This document shows positions 42,627 to 54,600 of a stretch of 64,000 nt of DNA, one piece after another. Where the stretch lies: positions 62,001-126,000 of the forward strand of contig WFMF01000418.1 in assembly GCA_011033025.1 (NCBI GenBank). The letters are read 5' to 3'. Position 1 is the stretch's first letter, and every line of letters starts with the position of its first letter. The stretch is from Beroe forskalii (Eukaryota > Ctenophora > Nuda > Beroida > Beroidae). The notes under the pieces were generated by a model that did no database searches, had not been told where the DNA came from, and saw only the letters and a list, made by a program, of their open reading frames with translations. Both the position numbers and the translations under genes were made by a program.

Positions 42627-45600
42627 GTAAGTGGATTTGTTAGTCAGGTACACGTTTACTTAATCAGTTGTTTGAATCAATTAAGTAACAATTAACAGGT
42701 AGGATGTGTAAGCTTCTAAAACTGTAGCAAAGTCTACAAAATGAGTAATTATGTTGTCAGTAGTGTGTAACAATTTGATAGGAACCTACATACCATCACT
42801 TAACAATCAGCACTACCTAATTCAAATCAGCAATATTTTTCCCTTCTAACTGTAATGATGTGAATTGATCAGATTGCAGCACTTCTCTTTTTGTGGTTTG
42901 TAAGTAAAAAACAAAGATATTGCTGTGTCTATAATCTCATCATGGTTTTGGAATTTCGTGCATCAAAATTGGCTGATATCACAGAATTTCTTTTTTATAT
43001 GTTCTTTTAATCTACAAACCACAGTACAGAAGTGCTGTGACTTGATCCCTCGATATCTTTATTTCAATTCAGTAAATTTTAAATAGAATAAGAAGCACGA
43101 TGTATGTACAGAGGCATTTAGGTATTCTATGTTTCTGAATAAGGTAAACTTAATGAAACAACATATTGTAATTTTACTATATATAAGTATATACCTAACA
43201 GATGACACGTTTACATCCATGAACACTGATTTGAATTTTAGGACTTATTTATTTAAACTATTGGTAGAACCATTTATTCCTTCCTTGTTCATTAGTGGCT
43301 AATGTTTCTTCAACCATAGCAAGAGCTTTTATGTTCTTTACTAACTTTGTACTAACTTCTTTACTACCTTCTTAAACTGTAGCAAGAACTTTTATGTACT
43401 TTACTAACTTTATTGACATGAACTGATCAGATTACAGCACTCCTCTACTGTAGTTTGTACACAAAAATGTTGTTATGTTATGATGCATTCAGAGGATCGA
43501 AATCTATAGAAATTTCATGACTTCTAAATATCATTATGTTCTAATATTATATTCTTAGGTACTTATAGACAACATTTTACCTACCCTCTCAATTCAGAGC
43601 TCATGTATTTTTCAGAGCTCATGTATCTACGAACCACAGTACAGAATAGAAGTGCTGTACTCTGATCAGTCATGTTTATCGTTGGTGGGGAAAAATAAAG
43701 ATCATGCTCATATCATGCTAATAGATCCATGCAAGTGTCATACTCGAATGGATTGTGTGACCAGATTTTGAAATAACCTTAATTATCCCCACTATCTCCT
43801 TTGACACACCGATAAATACTTTTTTCTTATAAAAGTATAAAGCCGCTAATATTACTCATCAAATCATCAATTATCATAAAATCCCTGAGAAATTTAATTT
43901 TCTCTATTACTGTATAATGTTCTAATTTGAAAACATCAATGTGTTCGCTAATTCATGTGTTATTGTTTACAAACTCATAAGTTTATAGGCACGAGGTCTG
44001 CATTGGTATAAAATTGGAGCAAAATTGGAGAAGTAGGTATGGCAATTATCATCTTGGACCCACGCCAGGGAAGTAATTTAACATGTCAAAGTTTTATAAA
44101 TAACCCCTTGCTGTAGGTACCTATCAGATTTGTCTGATATATTCCCACTGATACTCTTTAACATCCCCCAGTTACTGCCGACTACTCCTTGTCAACCGAG
44201 CCTGCCACTTACTCTGAAGCAGAGAGCCTGTGTCGTGACCGTGGCTATGACGTCACTTCCATCACGGATCAGGCAGAGCTCGACAGGGTCACGACATTGT
44301 ACAGGTATGATAATTTGATAAAGCGGCATTTTTTCATGTTTTTAAATTTAAAATATGTCTGAAAGCCTATTGCACGGGATTCTGTTGCCATATTGGGTCC
44401 TTTTTTTCTCATTTTATCTGACAGCAATTATCACCTGGTTAAAATTCCGGTTTTCTCATGCTCAACGTGAGTTAAAATGTCGGGATAATAATTTCATTAG
44501 CATGAAATACAATATGTCATCATGTAAGTTAGTGTCCTACGTTCTCGTAAGTTGCTAATTAGAATGTTATAATTTGGGAGACAGTGCTGAGTTGAAAGAC
44601 ATACCTTAGTGGTAGAAATTAAGATGTGTATTTATTAAGGACGTACTAATTAAGAAGTGTACTAATTAAGGCAGTAAAATTTCTACAAAAAATCAGGCAA
44701 ATCTAGGACTAAATTTCACGTCGTTTCACCAATTTTCAACCAAAAATACCGATATGAAAACAAGAAGAGGGCAGATTTTTTCCATTGAATTCAATTTATT
44801 TGGGATCTATGAAATTTAGACAAAAGTAAAACTAGGCGTTCTTGAGAAACAGATTAGCAAACAGGTCAATGAGCATCCTAGAGTCAACACCATGCCTCCG
44901 TTTGATCAAAAGATTGGCCGATGATTCTGCTGAAATTTTGAAGGCATTGTTTCCTGATGAATACATCGGAGAAGATATCGAATATGGTTCTATTGGAATA
45001 GAATGCCTTAATATTGTAGGGAAATAAAAGATAGGTATAGATGTACAAATCTTTACTTTAACAAAATTTTCTAAAATTTTGGTATTGTAAAAATTACGGT
45101 AGGTAGAAATTAAGATTTGTAGAATTTAAGGAGTGTATTATTTAAGGCAGTAAAATTGCTTACTGCCTTAAATAGTACACTTCTTAATTTCTACCACTAA
45201 GGTATTCAGCAAAAAATAAATAACAATAATAACTCTTGTACTTATTTCAATGTCATTATGGAATATGAAATCTAAGACAGAAAATATAATGGCATATTTT
45301 CGTGTATAAAACAGGCTGTACAGACTGAATTATATTTAACAGAGTAATTTGATTTCCTAAAACTGACAAAATCAGCTTTTGAAAACGTAAACCCTATATT
45401 TATCCGTTCTAAGAAGATTTTAGGTTTTTCCAAGAACAAACTGAAATTTAGGTTGGTAGCAAGGCCGTAATTTGCATCTTGGACGCTTATTAGCTACTGT
45501 AGAGTACCTAGAAGGAATAAATTTTGGAAAATAATCTCTTTTGGTAATTTTTCACTCAGAAATATGGAATGTTCGTTCTTCAGGCTTGGTACATTGGTCT

Positions 45601-48600
45601 GCCTTGACTTCACACAGTTCACATTTAACATATTCCTGCAAAAAGGGCTGCGTGTTTGTGTAGGCAGATACTAAATCCTCCAGTGTTCTGTGTTTCTGTG
45701 AGGAATTGCTTGATAAATGCCGCCGATGTAACCTCTCACGCAGACTTCTTATCAAATATCGCAACATGCAATGTCACAGAGGTTCGACCTTGTATCATTT
45801 GGCACATAGTACACAAAATGACGTCATGGATTTTTCTCCGTGCTGGAGGTGTGCTCCTGTTGGCCCCCACATTCAGTAGGCAGTTCGCACCAGGCTCAGT
45901 TTGTGTCAGATTCAGTGTGTCGATCTGGCTCTGCAAATGCCACATCAGAAACCACATTATTAATGGCAGTGGAATGATAAACATCCTGTGTAACCGATAA
46001 TAATATGCTGATGTCTTGAAACATATTATTAAGGGTTATTACACGAATCATAACAGTCATGATGAGATAAGGATTCCCTAACACACATTTACATATTTTG
46101 TCTGATGTACAGGTGATCTGGCTGATCGATTTCATCAATTCACCACTGTAAATCCTGATAATGACGTGACTATCAGCAGTTAATTTTCCTTAACGACCTA
46201 CATCAATAAATGGAATGCCAGGATTTTTACCAAATTATTGATGAGACTTTTTGACTTTTGTAATGATATCCTCATATTATTAGAAAGGTACTTCGTCGTC
46301 TAAAAATAAACTGAGTAAGAGATTGGAATTTTCAATGTTTCTATTGGAATAAACCCTGTTATTTTGATTACACTACCTACTTACCTAAGTACCTACCTAT
46401 GAAAAGATCTTTACAAGTTTTCAATTTGTAGACGGACAAATTCTCGAATTGTTTGTAATTTTATGAAAACAACAGACCAGAAGCCAGATGCATTTTGTAC
46501 GGCGAAAGATTACAGGCCATCTCTATGTACAATGAAAGTAGGTATCACTTTGTTATTTTGTTGCTAGGGGGTGGCTGAAATTCTTTAAATATCGTTGTTT
46601 TTATTTTATCTCTGTACCTTCATAGCATGATTTCCGGATTAACAGTGGCTTCAAATTTCAAATTGCTGGAAGAAAATTAGGACTGAAACGTAGAATTCAC
46701 TGAATACCAGAATTTCTAGTAATGATTAATTACCAAGTAATTAAGTAATTACTTGAAATAAATGTGCCTGGAAAGACTCTGAACGATGAGAAATTGAATT
46801 CACATACTTCGGCCTTTTCTTTGATTTTTGAATCTATTTTTAGAAATAAGGACATTAGCAAAACAGAAAGAAAACGCTCAGTCTCATGATTATTCACTAC
46901 AGCTGATCACATACACTCAGTTTTTTTGATAAGAAACTGTCTATAAGAAACTTAGCCTAGGATTTCCGAAAGTTGTGATTTTATCCGTAGAATTTCGGAA
47001 AATTAAGAAACTTAAACGATTTACAATTAAGAAATTAAGAAACTTCTAGCCTAGAATTTCGAAATTTGTGTATAAAATCCTATTGCAACTGAAATTCTTT
47101 TAACATGAAACGTGTTTACATTTCTTGGTAAACGACCCCAAATTTTGATTGTGAACATTTCGAAACTAGGTAATCAAGTACTTCCATTAACATTTTTATT
47201 ACCAAGCACAAAACAGAAATTTAGAAATTGTTGTTGAGACAGGACACTATTACAGTTCCATATCTACCAAAAGTTCCAAGCATTAAGCTCGGCTAGGTAA
47301 ATCTTTATAGGATTTAGATATTATCTAAATTTTTGAACTTTTTGAAGAACATTTGATGCAGATCCCTGAACATTAATGTATACAGTTGCATAAATCTTTT
47401 AAGATAGGTATGTGCTTAAAAGTGTATAATTTACCTGAAAATATTAGAAGGTTCGATTCTAATCCTCAACTACAGTCTACAAAGTAGGTTCCTATATTGG
47501 AAATTTGGTAAACATTTTGCTGTACGGTATGTCGGTATGTAGAATTAAGAAACCGATTAAGAAACTTTTAGGCTCAAAATCGTGAAAAAATAAGAAACTT
47601 GTAGCCTAGGTTTTCAATAAGTTTCTTATAAAAAAAACTGAGTGTACATTAAAGAACTCCAGCTTTCAATAAAAGAATAAAACCATCTTTTTGTCATCTA
47701 CAAACCACTGTGCAGAATTAGTGCTGTGATTTTATCCCTTCATATCTCTGTATTATGTATTGAGGACAGACTAAAAACTATGCAATTATGCATTTAATAT
47801 GCATTAAGTTATGAAAGTGCGCATCGGATGCCTGAGTCAAGAGTAACATTTTCCTGTCCTACAGGCCACAGTGTTTACATTTCTTGGTAAACATATGTTT
47901 TGAAATGTAGACGATTCATATAAACTTATTAATATACTTGTGGACCATTACTTTATTAATTGGAAACTGTAAAGCATACTTCATCGTTGGTTTCACGTTC
48001 TTCCGAGCTCGTATACCATCTAATTCCGAATAGTAATTCAGAATAAACCCAGATCTTCATAATATGTTAATGTTAGTATTCAAGTATCTAATTTGAGTAA
48101 GAAAGTTACTCATGAAAATCTATCTCTATTTGTCTGTTTTCAAGAGACATCCAATACTCATTACTCAAGTACTGACTGGATTCCTTTAAACTCCAATATC
48201 TGACTGAATGAATTGTGATGGAGTGAGTCGTAGAAATTTTCCTCTATCAAAAACTCTAACTCTCTAAAGCATACTCTAACTCTCTAACAAAGCACTAACT
48301 CTAACTCTAAAACACTTCTATCATGAACCATGGAGGGTGGAGTTAGGAGTGGGTGGGTGGGTATCTACTGGAGTGAGACTAACTCTAACACTAACCCAGG
48401 GAGGGTGGAGTTAGGAGTGGGTGGGTCTCTACTGGAGTGAGACTAACTCTAACACTAACCCAGGGAGGGTGGAGTTAGGAGTGGGTGGGTGGGTCTCTAC
48501 TGGAGTGAGACTAACTCTAACACTAACCCAGGGAGGGTGGAGTTAGGAGTGGGTGGGTGGGTCTCTACTGGAGTGAGACTAACTCTAACACTAACCCAGG

Positions 48601-51600
48601 GAGGGTGGAGTTAGGAGTGGGTGGGTGGGACTCTACTGGAGTGATACTAACTCTAACACTAACCCAGGGAGGGTGGAGTTAGGAGTGGGTGGGTGGGTCT
48701 CTACTGGAGTGAGACTAACTCTAACTCTAACCCAGGGAGGGTGGAGTTAGGAGTGGGTAGGTGGGGCTCTACTGGAGTGAGACTAACTCTAACTCTACCC
48801 CAGGGAGGGTGGAGTTAGGAGTGGGTGGGTGGGGCTCTACTGGAGTGAGACTAACTCTAACACTACCCCAGGGAGGGTGAAGTTAGGAGTGGGTGGGTGG
48901 GTCTCTACTGGAGTGAGACTAACTCTAACACTAACCCAGGGAGGGTGAAGTTAGGAGTGGGTGGGTGGGGCTCTACTGGAGTGAGACTAACTCCTACACT
49001 AACCCAGGGAGGGTGGAGTTAGGAGTGGGTGGGTAAGTCTCTACTGGAGTGAGACTAACTCTAACCCAGGGAGGGTGGAGTTAGGAGTGGGTGGGTGGGT
49101 CTCTACTGGAGTGAGACTAACTCTAACACTAACCCAGGGAGGGTGGAGTTAGGAGTGGGTGGGTGGGTCTCTACTGGAGTGAGACTAACTCTAACACTAA
49201 CCCAGGGAGGGTGGAGTTAGGAGTGGGTGGGTGGGTCTCTACTGGAGTGAGACTAACTCTAACCCAGGGAGGGTGGAGTTAGGAGTGGGTGGGTGGGTCT
49301 CTACTGGAGTGAGACTAACTCTAACACTAACCCAGGGAGGGTGGGGTTAGGAGTGGGTGGGTCTCTACTGGAGTGAGACTAACTCTAACACTAACCCAGG
49401 AGGGTGGAGTTAGGAGTGGGTGGGTGGGTCTCTACTGGAGTGAGACTAACTCTAACACTAACCCAGGGAGGGTGGAGTTAGGAGTGGGTGGGTGGGTCTC
49501 TACTGGAGTGAGACTAACTCTAACTCTAACCCAGGGAGGTGGAGTTAGGAGTGGGTGGGTGGGTCTCTACTGGAATGAGACTAACTCTATCACAAAGCCA
49601 GGGAGGTTCGAGTTGAGAGTGGTTGGGTGGGACTCTACTGAAGTGAGACTAACTCTAACACTACCCCAGGGAGGATGGAGTTAGGAGTGGGTGGGTGGGT
49701 ATCTACTGGAGTGAGACTAACTCTAACTCTACCCCAGGGAGGATGGAGTTAGGAGTGGGTGGGTGGGTCTCTACTGGAGTGAGACTAACTCTAACACTAA
49801 CCCAGGGAGGGTGGAGTTAGGAGTGGGTGGGTGGGTCTCTACTGGAGTGAGACTAACTCTAACACTAACCCAGGGAGGGTGGAGTTAGGAGTGGGTGGGT
49901 GGGCCTCTACTGGAGTGAGACTAACTCTAACTCTAACCCAGGGAGGGTGGAGTTAGGAGTGGGTGGGTGGGTCTCTACTGGAGTGAGACTAACTCTAACT
50001 CTAACCCAGGGAGGATGGAGTTAGGAGTGGGTGGGTGGGACTCTACTGGAGTGAGACTAACTCTAACACTACCCCAGGGAGGGTGGAGTTAGGAGTGGGT
50101 GGGTGGGTCTCTACTGGAGTGAGACTAACTCTAACTCTACCCCAGGGAGGGTGGAGTTAGGAGTGGGTGGGTGGGTCTCTACTGGAGTGAGACTAACTCT
50201 AACTCTAACCCAGGGAGGGTGGAGTTAGGAGTGGGTGGGTCTCTACTGGAGTGAGACTAACTCTAACACTAACCCAGGGAGGGTGGAGTTAGGAGTGGGT
50301 GGGTGGGTCTCTACTGGAGTGAGACTAACTCTAACTCTACCCCAGGGAGGGTGGAGTTAGGAGTGGGTGGGTGGTCTCTACTGGAGTGAGACTAACTCTA
50401 ACTCTAACCCAGGGAGGGTGGGTTAGGGTGGGTGGTCTCTACTGGGTCTCTAACTCCTAACCCCCCAGGGAGGTTGGAGTTAGGAGTGGGTGGGTGGATC
50501 TCTACTGGAGTGAAACTAACTCTAGCACTAACCCAGGGAGGGTGGAGTTAGGAGTGGGTGGGTGGGTCTCTACTGGAGTGAGACTAACTCTAACTCTACC
50601 CCAGGGAGGGTGGAGTTAGGAGTGGGTGGGTCTCTACTGGAGTGAGACTAACTCTAACTCTAACCCAGGGAGGGTGGAGTTAGGAGTGGGTGGGTCTCTA
50701 CTGGAGTGAGACTAACTCTAACTCTACCCCAGGGAGGTTGGAGTTAGGAGTGGGTGGGTGGATCTCTACTGGAGTGAGACTAACTCTAACACTACCCCAG
50801 GGAGGTTGGAGTTAGGAGTGGGTGGGTGGGTATCTACTGGAGTGAGACTAACTCTAACTCTACCCCAGGGAGGGTGGAGTTAGGAGTGGGTGGGTGGGTA
50901 TCTACTGGAGTGAGACTAACTCTAACTCTAACCCAGGGAGGGTGGTGTTAGGAGTGGGTGGGTGGGTCTCTACTGGAGTGAGACTAACTCTAACTCTACC
51001 CCAGGGAGGTTGGAGTTAGGAGTGGGTGGGTGGATCTCTACTGGAGTGAGACTAACTCTAACACTACCCAGGGAGGGTTGAGTTAGGAGTGGGTGGGTCT
51101 CTACTGGAGTGAGACTAACTCTAACACTAACCCAGGGAGGGTGGAGTAAGGAGTGGGTGGGTGAGTCTCTACTGGAGTGAGACTAACTCGGACTGGAGGT
51201 GGTCTGATGGTACACCCTACAACGCTGGTCTCCTCTCACCACGGATAACTCGTATTCCTGAGCAACCAGACAAGAGCTACAGAGTCCTGCTGGAAGTGGA
51301 CAGTGGCTTGTTCAGGATCACAAGTGGCTCCGAACCTGCTCCATATGTCTGCAAATATACTGCTACCATGGGTAAGTTGACATGGTGCCAAGGTTACGGA
51401 TGCCTTAGCAATGTCATGGTGACTGTACTGCCATTGAAACTGGTTTCATTCATATGGCCTATGGTTGTTATCTTACACTTTAGTCTTCAGGCGTGTTGTA
51501 ACTGGTAAACTGCACAAGTGCTAACTTGAGAAATATTTAGGATAAGGTGTTAGCTGTTATTTTGTATAATCAGTTAGCAGGTATGCGTTGACGCTGGTAC

Positions 51601-54600
51601 ACTGGTACATCTGATGTTACCAATTTATTCTGTAAGAGGGTGTGTTGCCCTTGCCTAATATTCCCTTATATTTGTACAGTGCTTTTCTGGGATTCTCATG
51701 AGATGAATAACTTACTAATTACTATGAATAACATATTATTTCAGTGAAAAGGGACTGCAAAGTCCTCCGATCATTGGACCCCACTCTTCCCTCCAGTCCT
51801 CACTACTATGTGCGACCTAAAGAATCTAAGTTTACGGTGAGTGTTTAAGAGAAACCTCTACTGACCCAGGACTATTTGAGTATGAGGAATATTTCCATGT
51901 GCTTACAATTTACTATATTATCACTTAACCAGGCTCATGATAGATATTTGAGTGCGTGCCTTATCAGAATATGTTTTGTATGGTTTTAGGAACTTCAATG
52001 GAAGTTCGGGGATCAGGGTATTTTTACGAATGATTAATTTCTATGATAGCAGCTGTAGTGGTTGTTGTTGTTGGTATGTTGTAATAAGTCGGCATGAAGT
52101 GAGAAGTCCTATGTCACATGATCGCCATTGATAGTTACTCTATTACTGCACATAGTGCTTTGTTAGGGCTCTGGGCGTGACAGACTGTGTCTGGTACGGG
52201 GTTATGATGATGTGCAAGCCGTCAATGTGATCATCAGGATCATCATATCGTGCACTATGTACAGGCTACAGCAGAACATTGTACTACTGTACCTACGCAA
52301 TGTACATTTCAGAATACCAACACTCACAATTTCCTGTAAAATACAACTTAGAAAGATGACTGACTGTTTTCATACAATTCATATGCCGGTGTTAAGAAAT
52401 TTGATATTGGCTGAAAACTTTCATGCCTTCAAATGTTTGAACAAGAATTGCGCCCGATACCCATTTGCGGGCGCTTAATTTCCCTCCCCGAGCTTGAAGA
52501 AGAAACGCGCAATATATGGGACGTGGGCAGCTTCAATCCACGTTGATGAGTTTTTAAAAATTTAAACAACGCAATTGCATTACTTCGCAAAGTTATTTAT
52601 CTCATAAACTCCGTAGTTTGCCATGGTTTTCACGGTTGAACTTGAACAACTAGCATTGATGATTCAATTTCATGATACGCAATTTCATGATAAAGACTAC
52701 AGTCTTTAAAGACTACAGTATTTCCACCATGAATTGTTCAAAATTGCTCGATTTTCAAACATTGGTAAAGTGTTGACTCGGAGCTTGAATTTTTGCTGAA
52801 AATTTGATCGGCCAACTAAAGTTATTAACTTGAGCGCGCCAGCCGCCACGCATGATGTTGAGCCGCAGCGCTGCGCACAAAGCTGCTCGATACGAACATC
52901 CATCCTGGTCTTGCGGAGTGAATAGCGCGCAATTGGGCGCGCAATTAAGGTTGCTACGCGACTTCGCTTGATGGTACCATTGTTGACGAAATCTCCCTCA
53001 AAAATTGAGGACATCTCCCTCAAATTTGTGGACATCTCCCTCAAAATTTGTGGACATATCTCCCTCAGAATTTCCGCGCACCAGAATCGGCAAGAAACAT
53101 GAGGTGTCCGCTCTCCAGTTTTCAGGAGAAAGAAAGATGTAAAAATGCTTTTCGCCTATACTATGAGAGAATGAGGCGATGAGCAGCGATCTCATCTTAC
53201 ACCTCTTTGTTCAAAAGTTTTTGGATCCATGATAATTTCGCTGCCAAATTCCTTACATACCTTTTTCGTTTCTACTAAATTCCACACTTCTTCACCTGCT
53301 AATTGTTGATCATTCAACAGTCCTCTTTTTTGCTTGTGTACAGTAACAACCTGATCATCAATTTCAAACATACCGAGATGGTACCACTTTGTGCTTATCA
53401 ACACTAACAAGGAAGCAAGATCTAACACAAATAACAGGCAGCTGTACGCCATCAGTTCCCCATTCTAAACCCTGATAATGACGTCACTCTCAACTGTTCT
53501 TATAACACGACCGCTACCAGCGTTACTGAGGTTTCCACAAGGCAATGTGTTGTTGTTTAGCAGAAAGAAGAGGCACAGTGAATGTGATCATAGGGCGGAA
53601 TAGGGTGAAGAATGTCACTTCCAGTCGTCATTGTGATATATTTATAGGAAGCCTCAGGAGTGCATAGTGATAATGTTTACTGGAGGCTTTCTAACCTTCT
53701 GACACTTTGAAGAAGTGTTCAGGAGTTCTGAAGGCTCGGTTACGTTCTTTAAGAAGTGTTCTGGAGTCCAATATTATATCGAGCATCCGAGTCAAGTTCT
53801 GACTTGAGTTCGGATGTTTTGACTAGTACTTACTAACGTACTTGGTAGTTGGGTAGCACAACTACTATAATCACTACTATATAATGTCCTGGAGTCAATC
53901 AGTTTGTCAATAAATCAGATAAATTATTGTTAAACATGAATCATTATGCAATAACAACATAACTTAGCCAACTCGCTCGCTGTAAGGGACTGCTACAGTT
54001 TTCAGTCAGGAATTGTTCTGACTAGAATGATCTCATAGATTCTGTGTAAAATTATAATTATTTGTTATTTGTGTAAAACACTATTGGGTAATTACTGTAC
54101 TCGATCCCCAAGAATCTGTCATCAAGTGTCCTAACTTCAAGGAAGGGTTACACCCTACACAATGAAAATAGGCGGTGTGACGTCATCAAATAACCACTTT
54201 AAATCTCCATAATGACATAACTCTCAACGACCAACCAATCGCACGATACCTCTAACTGTGATACGAGCTGTTCCTGTCTCGTCATTTGATAAACTTCAGT
54301 GAACTTAGGAACTTGTAATGATTAGTACAGCTATGTTCTGGCTGCTGTCACACTCAAATCAAAGGAAGAATGTTCATATGCAACATTTTATCGCGAGAAA
54401 AAAGACTTGTTTAATTTTAATCTACAAAACACAGTACAAAGTTGCAGTGATTCGAAATAACCGTCGTAGATATTATAATGCTAAATTTTAGATTCTGAAG
54501 TTTATTTACATTTAACCAATATCCAAAAACATAGGTTCAAAATTCGGTAAAAAGTCAGCATTGAAGCAATCAGGTTCCATGATATCATCAATGTCTTAAC

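Larger units (their letters stand above)
42627..44171. other. Intron between CTLD1 and CTLD2 with two MITE copies
   Basis: Two copies of one inverted-repeat family lie at about 42866-43048 and 43433-43671. The rest is AT-rich intron without further genes. Confidence 0.5.

Noticed and set aside
42841..43700. Small RNA hairpins between the CTLDs
   Set aside because: The inverted arms recur elsewhere in the window and fit a MITE family better.
49373..49684. Protein gene in the minisatellite
   Set aside because: The frame follows the 68-bp repeat and loses its frame with unit-length changes; only the last unit joins a real exon.
48326..51190. Interstitial telomere array
   Set aside because: CTAACACTAACCC looks telomere-like in part, but the unit is 68 bp and is explained by the exon and acceptor.
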